Shown: positions 27,083 through 36,344 of the stretch, in pieces | How positions within the stretch are numbered: the stretch's first letter is position 1 | Layout: the number at the start of each line of letters is the position of its first letter | Source: Mycobacterium adipatum | GTDB lineage: Bacteria; Actinomycetota; Actinomycetes; Mycobacteriales; Mycobacteriaceae | Reading direction: 5' to 3' | Assembly (NCBI RefSeq): GCF_001644575.1 | Contig: NZ_CP015596.1 | Coordinates: 4,588,001-4,652,000 of the forward strand | DNA: 64,000 nucleotides | Position numbers and translations under genes: made by a program | The notes under the pieces: generated by a model | What the model saw: only the letters and a program-made list of their open reading frames with translations | Told to the model about the DNA's origin: nothing | The model's database searches: none

Positions 27083-28210
27083 CTACCCCACGGCATCCCA
27101 ATACTGCTGCAACCCACTGCGAACCCGGTCCTTGAAACCCTTCTGCACCTCGTCGATCATCGCGAGCGTCTGGGCCGTCAGCTCCGCACCAATGCCGCTG
27201 CGTCCGTGGGCAAACGGGACAAAGGCACGCAGCAGCGCAGGCAGGCGAAGCACCGTCTCCACTGGTTCGTTCCTGCCGTCCGGCAAGTCCCCTACTGCAT
27301 AGATGACCCGGAATGCGCTCCAGCGCTGCGGGTCCCCGCTACGCATGCCGATCAGTTGCTCCAGCACCTCACCGAACTCGGCAAAGCCGAAGCGCCGTCC
27401 CTCCGGAGAAGCAAAGAACGCCTCGACCACGTCCGCCACGCTCTGATCGGCGCCATCGCCCTGGTATTGCCGCCCGCCTTCGGGCAGCCGAGCAGCCAGC
27501 CACTTGATCACGGCCGAGAACCCCGGACGCCTTTCCCTGACCGGGCGGGCAATGCCCCAGCCGAACGCCTGCTCGATCCATGCCCGCGCGTCGGCCGTCG
27601 TCATCTGCATCGGGTGGCCCACCCATTCCCAGGACTCCAAGAGGACGAGCACGGCATTCAGCGGCTTGTCCCAGATCCCGACATCCTTGACCGTCGAGTA
27701 CTCCAGATGATCGATCAGCACCCCGCAGGTGATCGCACGACCGTCGGCCAACCGCACCTCGAACAGGACTTCATCCAGATCACCGAACGCATCGGTCAAC
27801 CGGATCGCTCGGCCGACCGTCAGCTCCGGCAGATCGGTGATCCAGCGCGGCACCGCATCGGCACACGCCGCGACCTCCTCGCGGCACCACTGCTGGAAGT
27901 GCTCGTCGCCGACCGCCATCTCACCGAGCAATGTGACCACCGCGGTGTAGTCCGGTGGCCGCGCCGCGGCGGCCTCGTCGATCAGTTGCGTCGGATCGAA
28001 CCGCTCCTTGCTGAGGCTCGCGAGGTACGAAAACTCATGCGGTAGCAGCACTTCGATCATCCGCCCCACGAAGAGCAGCATGTCCAGCGGATGCTCCGCA
28101 GTCGATGCGCTCCGCACGGGGTCGATCCTGCTCGGTTCCGGGCGCACAGCCCGCCGTCGCGCGTCTCGGCGGGCCCGCTTGGCCTGTCGCCGCTTCCGTC
28201 CGTCGTTCAT
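27083..28210 (-). CDS. Unknown protein A, paralogue of the gene at 36345
   Basis: This 375-aa protein starts at ATG 28210 (MNDGRKRRQAKRA) with a strongly basic leader. I recognise no named domain. It is clearly related to the protein encoded at 36345-37973. Shared blocks include ADARAWI, WL-x-A-x-LPEGG, FFASP-x-G, SGDP-x-RWSA, and a final RAF-x-x-FAH with ELTA-x-TL. It lies 95 bp behind jetD on the same strand, so it may belong to the Wadjet transcript. The 36345 copy carries a different N-terminus. The function is unknown. Confidence 0.75.
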   Translation of the reverse strand: MNDGRKRRQAKRARRDARRRAVRPEPSRIDPVRSASTAEHPLDMLLFVGRMIEVLLPHEFSYLASLSKERFDPTQLIDEAAAARPPDYTAVVTLLGEMAVGDEHFQQWCREEVAACADAVPRWITDLPELTVGRAIRLTDAFGDLDEVLFEVRLADGRAITCGVLIDHLEYSTVKDVGIWDKPLNAVLVLLESWEWVGHPMQMTTADARAWIEQAFGWGIARPVRERRPGFSAVIKWLAARLPEGGRQYQGDGADQSVADVVEAFFASPEGRRFGFAEFGEVLEQLIGMRSGDPQRWSAFRVIYAVGDLPDGRNEPVETVLRLPALLRAFVPFAHGRSGIGAELTAQTLAMIDEVQKGFKDRVRSGLQQYWDAVG

Positions 28211-28305
28211 GAGCCGGAAGCTACGCCCGCTCCCCGACAGACCGGCGCCAACAGAGCCCGGCCGTCTGCCAGGGTTGTGGATAAACCCACAGCCGACTGT
28301 GGCTG

Positions 28306-29442
28306 TCACCGCAACCGCCGCAGCACCCAACCCCAATCGATGCGTTCCTGTTCCAGCCGCACCCGCGTCCCCAGGCTCGATTCCACCAACTCGGTGTACA
28401 GGCTGAACTCCGGCGGCGTCAGCCGGGTCAGGATCGAGGACGCCGGACGATCTTCGGTGCCCCAGCGGTCACGGTGGGCCAGCAGCGTCTCCCGATCCAT
28501 CAGCACCGAGCGTGCCGCCGGCAGCCAGGCCCGCAGCCGATCCAGGATCGCAAACCCATGCGTGTCGATATCGCCCCAGTACACGACGTCGGCGCCCACC
28601 AGCCAGGGCAGCCGACCGGCGTTGTCGACCTCGAATCCCTTGCCCCAGATCACCACACCGTCCTCGGGGACCGGGACGCTGAGGTAGCTGATCTCGTTCT
28701 CGACGATGATCGCGACGCGGGGCGCCACGTCGAGGTCGACCAGTTCCGAGGCGCGTACCGCCAATTCGGTCAGCGGGCCCGGCAGCCCCAGCGACGCGGC
28801 CGGGCGCAACCGCACCAGCGTCGGCTTGGCTCGCAATCCGAGGTCTGCCAGAAACCCCGACGCCGATGAGGACACCCCCAACATACCCGCCACATCGGCG
28901 CGATACCGCTCGGCGAACTTGGTGTCCACCCCCGGCGCGCTGATCTCCCGCAGGTACCGCCCCGAATCCCGGTGACCGTCGAGCCATTCGTAAGCCGCGA
29001 CCAACCCCGGCAGCTGCGGCGCGAGGGTCAGCGCGCGATGCGGGTGCGCGATGATCCAGTCCCGGATCCCGGGGTGGGGCGCGGCGAGCATCTCGTCGAA
29101 ACACCGGACCTCGGCCGCCACACCGAGCAATGCCCAGGCCTGCTCACGGGTCGTGATCACGGCACGGACTGGCAGCTGATTGCGGCCGATCTGCCGGCCG
29201 CCCACGGTCTTCCATTCCAGCGCATACCGGGTGTCCTGACGTCGGCCGCGGTCCAGGTCGGCGACCCACTCCCGGGCGGCGCCCACATCGTCGCCGATCT
29301 GCGCCGGGGTGGGACCGCGTAGGGACACCGCGATGGGCTCGAACGGTTCACCACGGGCGTGACCACGCAACAGCGATCCGTCGTCCCAGCGGCGTCGGAT
29401 CTTCGCGGTGATGTCGGCGACCGTGGTCCACGCTGCACTCAC
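28306..29442 (-). CDS. jetD: Wadjet JetD (toprim nuclease subunit)
   Basis: This is the nuclease of the Wadjet anti-plasmid complex, which cuts circular DNA after the SMC part has extruded it. The 378-aa protein has the DUF3322/DUF2220 layout with a topoisomerase VI-like toprim: IVENEIS (catalytic Glu), GKGFEVDN, and GDIDTHGF (metal Asp pair). GTG at 29442 overlaps the jetC stop (GTGA). It is the last gene of the jetABCD order, on the reverse strand. Confidence 0.92.
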   Translation of the reverse strand: MSAAWTTVADITAKIRRRWDDGSLLRGHARGEPFEPIAVSLRGPTPAQIGDDVGAAREWVADLDRGRRQDTRYALEWKTVGGRQIGRNQLPVRAVITTREQAWALLGVAAEVRCFDEMLAAPHPGIRDWIIAHPHRALTLAPQLPGLVAAYEWLDGHRDSGRYLREISAPGVDTKFAERYRADVAGMLGVSSSASGFLADLGLRAKPTLVRLRPAASLGLPGPLTELAVRASELVDLDVAPRVAIIVENEISYLSVPVPEDGVVIWGKGFEVDNAGRLPWLVGADVVYWGDIDTHGFAILDRLRAWLPAARSVLMDRETLLAHRDRWGTEDRPASSILTRLTPPEFSLYTELVESSLGTRVRLEQERIDWGWVLRRLR

Positions 29443-32400
29443 GTGCGGTCCCGCCGATCACGGAACTCCTCGATCGTCATGGTCTGCAGCCGAGAATAGG
29501 TGCCGGTCGGATTGTCGACGATGCCAATGGCTTTCACGTACGGCTCGATGACGTGCACCTTCTGCAACGGTGTGACAATCAGCAGCTGCAGCCCCAGTGT
29601 CGCGAACAGATCCAGTGCGTAACGCGTAGAGACATCCGAACCCCGACCGAAGGCCTCGTCGATCACGGCGAACCGGAAGTCACGGGACTGCGCGGCACCC
29701 CATTCCAGCCCGAACTGATACGCCAGCGACGCCGCCAGGATCGTGTAGGCCAGCTTCTCCTTCTGCCCACCGGATTTGCCGTCGGAGTCGCTGTAGTGCT
29801 CCCATTCGACGTCGGTGTCGCGGTCCCGCTCGGAGGCCGAGAACACGAACCAGTTGCGCACATCGGTGACCCGCCGCGTCCAGTTCTTGTCCGATTCGGC
29901 GTAGCCGTCGCGGCCGCGGAACCGTTCGATGATCCGCTTGACATCCAGGAACCGCTGCTCGGAGTACTGTTCCCCGTCGACAGCCAGGGTGTCGTTGGTG
30001 AGGTTGCGCAGATCTGAACGGAACTGTGCGACATCCTGATTGGTGGTCGGTTCCTTCTCCAACCGGATGAACCGGCCCGGGTTGTAGGGCACCGCACCGA
30101 GTGCCTCGTTGATGCGGTCGACGCGCTCGTCGATGGCCGCGGCCTGCCTGCCGAGCCAGTTGTTGAACCCGGCCAGCTCCTGGATGGCGTTCTTGTTGAG
30201 TTGCTCCTTGAACTCGGTTTCGAACCGTGGCAGGTCGTCGGTGGCCACCCGTTCCCGGAACGCCAGGAAGTCCCCGCGGGCTTCCACGGTGGCATCCATA
30301 TCCGCGCGCAGCTCGGGCCATCGGCCGAGGACCACGGCCATGGACTGGCCCAGGTTCAGGCCGTGCCCGTTGAGTTCGCGGGTGAGTCGCTCGATGCGCC
30401 GATGCAGCTCATCGGTCAGTGCCGACTCGACTGCGGCGCAGTCCGCGGCCCGCTGGGGTTGCTGCTTGCCGAGGCGCTGCTGCAGCGCCGGATACGCCGC
30501 GCGGGCCTCCTGCAGCCGTTCGGCCGGCTGCGCGGCGACCAGCTCATCATCGCGGATGCGATCGGACTGCGCGCGCTGCACGGCCGCCTGGGTCGTGGCC
30601 AGCTCGCCGGTGAGCTTCTTGATCAGTTCCTTTGCGGCCGCTTCGTCCTCGGCGTTGCGGTCCAGCGCCCGGGTGATCTCCTCCAGCCGCGATGAGCCGG
30701 CCTGCAGTCGGATCCGTTCGGCATCATGGTCTTTGGCCCGGGACTCGGCCTCCTCGACATCCAGATCAGCCCAGGACCGGAAACCCTCGACACGCAGGAA
30801 CGCATCCAGTCGGCGCTGCAATGCGTCGCGCTGCTCACCGAGTCGCGCCGCCTCGGCGGCGGCGAGGTCGCGGTCGTGTTCCAGTTCGGTCAGCTCGTTG
30901 CGCAGCGCGGCGATCTTGCGCTCGTTTACCCACCCCAGCACCCACCGCCGCGGATCGTCGACGCGGTGCCGGTCATCCTTCTCGTGCCGGTCACCGGAGC
31001 GCACCTGCCCCTGCCGGGTGACCGCCCGGCGCTGGGCACGGAACTCGTCCAGGGTTGCCGCACAACGGAAGTCCGCCCGCTTGGTCAGCTCGTTACGCAG
31101 ATACTCGGCGAACGGTCCCTCCCGCACATCGAGGCAGTCGGCCAGCAGCAGCCCGTCGACGGCGGCCGGCTGCAACCGGACCCGATGCTCGGGCACCCGT
31201 TCGTAGACCAACTTGGCGCCGCGGCCCGCGACGCTGAGCCGGCGGCCGTCGACCCAGCCGGTGACGGCGTCGTAGTGCCGCTGCGGAACCAGCAGCGACA
31301 ACGCAAATCCGCGCAGCACCCGCTCGGCGGCGCCGCGCCAGTCGGCGTGCTCGTCGGACACGTCGAGCAGCTCGCCGGCATACGGCAGGTCCTCGTGCGT
31401 CAGCCCCAGCGCCGCACACAATTCGGCGCGGATCGCGACCTGCTCGTGCGGCAGATTGTTGGTCCGTTGCTCCAGGCTGGTGATCTCTTCGGTGAGGGCG
31501 CCGCACCGGCGTTGGGCTTCCTTTTCCCGGCCGATCGCCTCGACGGTCGCGGTGTCCAGATCACGTTTCTCGTCGGCGAGCCGCGGACGCTCGGCGGCAA
31601 CCAGGGCAGCCAGCGCGGTAAATGCCGCATTGTCGACGGCCGCCGGCAGCCCCGCATCACTGACCGCACCATCGAACAGCGTCCTCGCCTGCCTGCGTGT
31701 GCCGGCTTGAACGCGGGCCTCCTCGGCGAGGCGTTCCAGTTCACCGATCCGGTCCCCGCCGGCCTTGGCACGCTCCTCGATGAGGGCCTCGCGGTCCTGA
31801 GTGAGCTTGCGCTGCTGGGCTTCCGCGGCATCCTGCCGCTGCCACAGCGCCCCACCGTCGACCTCCAGTCGGTTGATCTCCGCAGTGAGCAACCCGGAGC
31901 GCAGTTCGGCGATGAACAGTCGGACCGCCGAGCGCTCCGACTCCAACCCGTCACGTTCGGAGTGGGCGGCATCGTACTTGGCGGCGGTGTCCACGATCGG
32001 CTGCAGCGCCTCCAACTGCTCGCGGGCACGTTTGACGGCGTCGTGCGCCTTGGTCAGATCGTCAAAATGGCCGATGATGTCGGCGACCCGGGCACTCGAG
32101 TCGCTCGGTTCGAGCATGTGGTCGCGCACAAAATCGTTGAGGTTTCCCACCGATTTCATCGATACCGTCTGGTGGAACAGTTCCAGCGCCTGCTCGGAGC
32201 GGATACCCAGCAGTCGTCGCAGTGAGGTGGCGTACTTGGGGAAATCGTCGAACACATCGGCACCGGCGGAGCGCAACCGCTTACGCAGGTCGCGCAGATC
32301 GGTGCCGAAATCGGCGAAGTCCGTCGCGATGGACAGTTCCTTGGCGCCGGTGACGAAGAACCGGTAGGGCTGACCGGTGCTCTCACGCTGCTGAAATACC

Positions 32401-32804
32401 TGCGCCAAGGTGACTGTCTCGTCGTGGCCGTGGTTGTGGAACACTCCGAGGATCACCGAGTACGTACGCTTGTTCTCCCGCAAGCCTTTTGGCCGTGACT
32501 TGCCGGTCGCCTCGTTGCGTTCGGACTTGTAGTGCCCCTCGACATAGGAGCGCAGGGTGCGTTCCTTGGCGTCGGCGCCGGCGGCCTTGTTGTAGGCAGC
32601 CTTGTGCGAGGGCACCAACAGCGTGGTGAGCGCATCGACGATCGTCGACTTCCCGGAACCGATGTCCCCGGTGAGCAGTGCGGTATCAGTGCCGGCGGTG
32701 AAGCGCCAGACGCGGTCGTCGAACGTGCCCCAGTTATATACCTCGGCGTACCGCAGCCGATACCCCGCTCCGGGTTCGGTTGTGCTGAAAAATGTTTCAC
32801 TCAT
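29439..32804 (-). CDS. jetC: Wadjet JetC (MukB-like SMC ATPase)
   Basis: This 1121-aa protein is the SMC motor of the Wadjet complex. It has Walker A GDIGSGKST near residue 46, long charged coiled coils with a central hinge-like region, and C-terminal SGGQKEKLAY followed by VIDEAFGRGS (signature and Walker B). The start ATG 32804 overlaps the jetB stop by eight bases (ATGAGTGA). An upstream frame extends only through jetB. The strong overlaps argue for one translated unit. Confidence 0.93.
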   Translation of the reverse strand: MSETFFSTTEPGAGYRLRYAEVYNWGTFDDRVWRFTAGTDTALLTGDIGSGKSTIVDALTTLLVPSHKAAYNKAAGADAKERTLRSYVEGHYKSERNEATGKSRPKGLRENKRTYSVILGVFHNHGHDETVTLAQVFQQRESTGQPYRFFVTGAKELSIATDFADFGTDLRDLRKRLRSAGADVFDDFPKYATSLRRLLGIRSEQALELFHQTVSMKSVGNLNDFVRDHMLEPSDSSARVADIIGHFDDLTKAHDAVKRAREQLEALQPIVDTAAKYDAAHSERDGLESERSAVRLFIAELRSGLLTAEINRLEVDGGALWQRQDAAEAQQRKLTQDREALIEERAKAGGDRIGELERLAEEARVQAGTRRQARTLFDGAVSDAGLPAAVDNAAFTALAALVAAERPRLADEKRDLDTATVEAIGREKEAQRRCGALTEEITSLEQRTNNLPHEQVAIRAELCAALGLTHEDLPYAGELLDVSDEHADWRGAAERVLRGFALSLLVPQRHYDAVTGWVDGRRLSVAGRGAKLVYERVPEHRVRLQPAAVDGLLLADCLDVREGPFAEYLRNELTKRADFRCAATLDEFRAQRRAVTRQGQVRSGDRHEKDDRHRVDDPRRWVLGWVNERKIAALRNELTELEHDRDLAAAEAARLGEQRDALQRRLDAFLRVEGFRSWADLDVEEAESRAKDHDAERIRLQAGSSRLEEITRALDRNAEDEAAAKELIKKLTGELATTQAAVQRAQSDRIRDDELVAAQPAERLQEARAAYPALQQRLGKQQPQRAADCAAVESALTDELHRRIERLTRELNGHGLNLGQSMAVVLGRWPELRADMDATVEARGDFLAFRERVATDDLPRFETEFKEQLNKNAIQELAGFNNWLGRQAAAIDERVDRINEALGAVPYNPGRFIRLEKEPTTNQDVAQFRSDLRNLTNDTLAVDGEQYSEQRFLDVKRIIERFRGRDGYAESDKNWTRRVTDVRNWFVFSASERDRDTDVEWEHYSDSDGKSGGQKEKLAYTILAASLAYQFGLEWGAAQSRDFRFAVIDEAFGRGSDVSTRYALDLFATLGLQLLIVTPLQKVHVIEPYVKAIGIVDNPTGTYSRLQTMTIEEFRDRRDRT

Positions 32805-33375
32805 CGTCGGCCGTCGCTCCGGCATACTCACGCAGCTTGGCCGCGAAATCGTTCAAGGTCTGGGCGTCCACATAGGCCTTCAGGATGCGACGCACCTCCC
32901 AGTGGTCGCGCTGCCCGCGCAGGGGCCGCAGGAAACCGAGTTCGGCGGCCTTCTTGATGGTCGTCTCGACCTGGTCGACGACGCGGGCGTCGTTGGTGGA
33001 TTCGGCCTGGAACAGCCGCAGCATCTCCACGATCTGCTCGGCACTGAGCACCAGGCGTCCCTCACCCCCGTTGGTTTCGAACTCGACGAGCCGTTTGCGC
33101 AGCAGGACCAGCAGCAGACTCACGTTGTAGGTCAGGGCGCGTCGGCGCACCAGCCGCGGCAACGCCTCCTCGCCCTGTTCCTCGGGTCGTGACCGCAGGT
33201 AGGCGTAACCCTCGGTGTCGTCGATCACCACGTCGACGCCGATGGTGGCGAAATGGTCCTTCACGCCGGCGCCCAGCCGCTCCAACGTCCCCCAGGTGTC
33301 CTCATCTGCGGTGCGATAGACGACACCCTGCATCAGCCGGATGATGGCGGCGGCGACCCCGCGGTCGTTACTCAT
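32797..33375 (-). CDS. jetB: Wadjet JetB (MukE-like, DUF4194)
   Basis: This 192-aa protein has the DUF4194 pattern of winged-helix subunits that bridge JetA and JetC, including the RRALTYNVSLLLVLLRKRLVE-type helix and a C-terminal winged helix. It overlaps jetA at its start (ATGA, 33372-33375) and jetC at its end. Its position and size match other type I Wadjet operons. Confidence 0.88.
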   Translation of the reverse strand: MSNDRGVAAAIIRLMQGVVYRTADEDTWGTLERLGAGVKDHFATIGVDVVIDDTEGYAYLRSRPEEQGEEALPRLVRRRALTYNVSLLLVLLRKRLVEFETNGGEGRLVLSAEQIVEMLRLFQAESTNDARVVDQVETTIKKAAELGFLRPLRGQRDHWEVRRILKAYVDAQTLNDFAAKLREYAGATADDE

Positions 33376-34862
33376 GACCGCCGTACCGTCACCTTCGGTA
33401 GCCGTGCCCGTTTGGTGACCTCGGGGTCGCTCGGGTCGGGGTAGTCGAGCACCGTCTCCTCGGTGTCGTCCAGGTCGATGCTGACATCCTCGTCGTTGAG
33501 GGCGAGGTAGCCCACGATCTCGGCGGCCCCCTGCTCGATCGGGTGGACCGCAATGACATCGGACAACAGTGCCGAGGAGTTCTGCGGCAGCACCGCACGG
33601 ATGGTCTCGGCCAGCCGAGCCTGATCGATATACGTCTGCGCGAACAGCAGATCGGCGTCGACAGCCTCGTCGGCCTGGGCGACGTGGCTCTCGACGGCAG
33701 CCGCCACCGGCGGCTGATACAGCGGCCGCTCGAACGGCAGCGCGATCTCGATGCCCGCTTCGTCGACGTCCAGGCCGAAGGCCGGTGGATGGTCACGAAC
33801 CGCGAGCGCCGCGGCCTCCACCGCCCGAACCAGATCCAGCACTCGTCGGTTCTCCAGCCACACTTGGTCATCGAGGAAACGGCGCAGTTGCTCGGAGATC
33901 TGCCGGACGGTGCGCTGGGCCCGGTCTGCGGCCTCCGACCAGTCGTGATGGATGCCGCGCATGCGTGGATCGGCATCGACGGTGTCGAGAGCGGACACCC
34001 TGGCCAGCAGCTCGGCTAGTTCGGTCTGGCGTTGCTCGGAGAGTAGGAAATCGTAGAAGGACTGAAAGCTGCGGCCCTGATCCGACCCGGCGATCTCGGA
34101 ACGGCTGCCCACCAGATCGGCGAGCAGGTCACCCTTGGAACCCTCCCAGGCCGCGATCTTCTCCCTGGCCGCCCGATCCAGCAGCCGGAAGTTCTCCTCG
34201 ACCTCCCGGAAGTCCGAGAGCAGTTCCCGCGCGGTCGACGACAGCTGCTGGTAGCGGTCCCGCACTCCAGTCGCATCGAGCATCGGCACATCGCCGGATT
34301 CCACGGCTGCGATCTCGGCGTCGAGTTCGGCCCGGCGCCGGTGCAATTCGGCCAACCGGGCCTCGGGTTTCACCTCCGTGCCGTGCACAATCTGGCGCAG
34401 CAATTCGATCACGGTGTGCAGCCGGGATTCGGTGCCGACGAAGGACCGGCCCTGCAGGCCCAGCACCCAGGCGTAGGCCTTTTCGAAGGCCGGCGTCACC
34501 TCGTAGTGCACCTCGTCGTCGCCGGGCGGGTAGAACCGCCGTAGGTATCCGGCGTCGGTCGCGGCCCAGTCCTCCAGGTAGGCGCGCGGCGCCTTCGGGT
34601 AGCGGGTCTCGTCGGCGTTGAGCGCATAGAGGTGGTCGTCGAGGGCGTCGGCGACCGCACTGGCCGAGCAGGCACCGCGGTTGCCCTCGACGAAGAAGTG
34701 GCCGAGGAAGGACAGGACCAAGGCTGCGTTCCCGGCGCGCAACAGCCGCCAGGCCGGGTGTCGGTCCCGGACCGCGGCGATCGCGTCGTAGTCCACAGCC
34801 ATGAGCGTAAAGAGTCCGGCCGACAACGCCGTGTTGCGCATCGCCAGATAGGCCGTCTTCAC
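33372..34862 (-). CDS. jetA: Wadjet JetA (MukF-like, DUF3375)
   Basis: This protein of up to 496 aa is the kleisin subunit. It has the characteristic N-terminal HPAWRLLRAGNAALVLSFLG block, a helical middle, and an acidic C-terminus. Three starts are possible. GTG 34862 has AAGG upstream, ATG 34841 is internal, and ATG 34799 (MAVDYDAIAAV) gives the N-terminus most typical of the family. I keep the longest frame but consider 34799 quite possible. It opens the reverse-strand jetABCD operon and faces away from fic. Confidence 0.9.
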   Translation of the reverse strand: MKTAYLAMRNTALSAGLFTLMAVDYDAIAAVRDRHPAWRLLRAGNAALVLSFLGHFFVEGNRGACSASAVADALDDHLYALNADETRYPKAPRAYLEDWAATDAGYLRRFYPPGDDEVHYEVTPAFEKAYAWVLGLQGRSFVGTESRLHTVIELLRQIVHGTEVKPEARLAELHRRRAELDAEIAAVESGDVPMLDATGVRDRYQQLSSTARELLSDFREVEENFRLLDRAAREKIAAWEGSKGDLLADLVGSRSEIAGSDQGRSFQSFYDFLLSEQRQTELAELLARVSALDTVDADPRMRGIHHDWSEAADRAQRTVRQISEQLRRFLDDQVWLENRRVLDLVRAVEAAALAVRDHPPAFGLDVDEAGIEIALPFERPLYQPPVAAAVESHVAQADEAVDADLLFAQTYIDQARLAETIRAVLPQNSSALLSDVIAVHPIEQGAAEIVGYLALNDEDVSIDLDDTEETVLDYPDPSDPEVTKRARLPKVTVRRS

Positions 34863-34894
34863 GGACGACCTTGCAGCCCGAGAATCGATCGTTT

Positions 34895-34944
34895 AGTGAC
34901 ATGACCGAGCCAACAATGTCACTGAAGTGCCTATAGAGTGACAT
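34895..34944 (+). promoter_or_regulatory. Triple AGTGACAT operator/promoter of the fic-jetA divergent region
   Basis: AGTGACAT occurs at 34895-34902, its inverse ATGTCACT at 34916-34923, and AGTGACAT again at 34937-34944. The last copy overlaps a -10-like TATAGA (34932-34937) and ends one base before the GTG of fic. This places transcription start close to the GTG, as in leaderless mycobacterial messages. The sites suggest a repressor controlling fic and possibly jetA. Confidence 0.5.
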
Positions 34945-34945
34945 T

Positions 34946-36145
34946 GTGGACCTGTCCATGTTCGTAAATGACCACACGGGATCTCTGGTGCAGATCTCCG
35001 GGACCGACCCACGGACCGGCGACTGGCACCACCGCGCATTCGTCCCCGCACCGCTACCCACGACGATGCCCGCATTTTCGAACAACACATTCCTCGTCGT
35101 GGCGGCCGCGCGCGCCGCGCTGGCGGCATTGGACAGCACTGCCCGACAGTTGCCGAATCCGACCATGCTGAGAACGCCGGCGCTGCGCAGGGAGGCGCAG
35201 AGCACCTCAGCCCTGGAAGGGACGTACGCGCCACTGGCCTCGGTATTCACCGCCGACGAGGACGAACCCGCGTCCACCGAACTGGTCGAGATCCTCAATT
35301 ACGTACGCATGGCAGATCATGGGTTCAGCTGGGTCGCCGACGGACGACCCGTCACCGTGGCGATGCTCGAACACCTACAGGGCGAGTTGATGCGCGGCAC
35401 ACCGCTGGCACATCACTCGGGGACCATCCGAGCCACCCAAGTTGTCATCGGGCGACGCGCCGACGCCGGCGAGCAGATACCGTCCGTGCATGCGGCGCGG
35501 TTCATCCCACCGCCACCGGGCGACCACCTGATGTCCGGGCTGCGCGATCTCATCAGCTGGCTGCAAGATGATCACTCCGACACCATCGACCCTGTCGTCG
35601 CCGCAGCGATGTCGCACTACCAGTTCGAAACACTGCATCCATTCCACGACGGCAACGGCCGGCTCGGTCGACTGCTGATCGTGCTGCACCTTCTGCAGAT
35701 GAAAGTCCTCAGTGAGCCGACACTGACCGTCTCGCCATGGTTCGAGGCCAGACGCACCGAGTACTACGCACATTTGCTTGCGGTCAGCACGGACGGCGAT
35801 TGGGATCGGTTCGTGAGCTTTTTCGCCGCGGGATTACGCGAAGCGGCCGACAGTACCCGCGAACAAATGCTCAAACTCGTTGCCGTCCAAGCCGATCTCA
35901 AGGAGACCGTTCGGGCATCACGGCTTCGCGCTGACAGCGCGCACGCGTTGGTCGACTTTGCCATTGCCAATCCGTCCTTTTCCGTGCGCAAAGTCGAAGC
36001 CGATCTCGGAATTTCCTATGGGCGGGCCAACAAGCTGGTGGGCCAGCTGGTCGAGTTGGGGATTCTCGACGTCCTCGATCCGGATGCGTACAAACGCCGG
36101 TTCTATGCGCCCCGGGTGCTCGACGTTCTGACCGCAGGAACCTGA
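34946..36145 (+). CDS. Fic family protein with inhibitory motif
   Basis: This 399-aa protein has a Fic_N domain and a Fic core with HPFHDGNGRLGR (near residues 231-242), the full HxFx(D/E)GNGRxxR AMP-transferase motif. The TSALEG motif near 89-94 matches the class II inhibitory helix ((S/T)xxxE(G/N)). A C-terminal winged-helix region probably binds DNA, which would allow autoregulation. The targets are unknown. It sits next to Wadjet with overlapping control sites, which suggests it is a guest of the island rather than a Wadjet part. Confidence 0.88.
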   Translation: MDLSMFVNDHTGSLVQISGTDPRTGDWHHRAFVPAPLPTTMPAFSNNTFLVVAAARAALAALDSTARQLPNPTMLRTPALRREAQSTSALEGTYAPLASVFTADEDEPASTELVEILNYVRMADHGFSWVADGRPVTVAMLEHLQGELMRGTPLAHHSGTIRATQVVIGRRADAGEQIPSVHAARFIPPPPGDHLMSGLRDLISWLQDDHSDTIDPVVAAAMSHYQFETLHPFHDGNGRLGRLLIVLHLLQMKVLSEPTLTVSPWFEARRTEYYAHLLAVSTDGDWDRFVSFFAAGLREAADSTREQMLKLVAVQADLKETVRASRLRADSAHALVDFAIANPSFSVRKVEADLGISYGRANKLVGQLVELGILDVLDPDAYKRRFYAPRVLDVLTAGT

Positions 36146-36268
36146 TGCCGCTCTGCGCCGAGGCTTCTGGGCGCACTGCTGTCGGCAATGGGATGGAACA
36201 TCGCCAGGCTGGTGCAGAGGTCGACATCACTCGTCGGCGCTGGTCAGCCGCGGTAAATCTGGGCCCTC

Positions 36269-36313
36269 CGTATAGATCCGTATACTTCCGGGTCATCTAT
36301 ACCAACCTATACG
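36269..36313. repeat. Composite inverted repeat of CGTATAG/GTATA elements
   Basis: The left arm is 36269-36284 (CGTATAG-N4-GTATA) and the right arm is 36298-36313 (its inverse, TATAC-N4-CTATACG). The arms match at 12 of 16 positions around a 13-base loop. It lies between convergent fic and the 36345 gene. It lacks a T tract, so it is not a standard terminator. It may be a protein-binding or recombination site. Confidence 0.5.
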
Positions 36314-36344
36314 CGGGGTAAACCACTTTACCTATGGACGGGCC

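Noticed and set aside
30726..32225. Forward frame of 499 codons
   Set aside because: Lies entirely antisense to jetC and has no domain or ribosome site.
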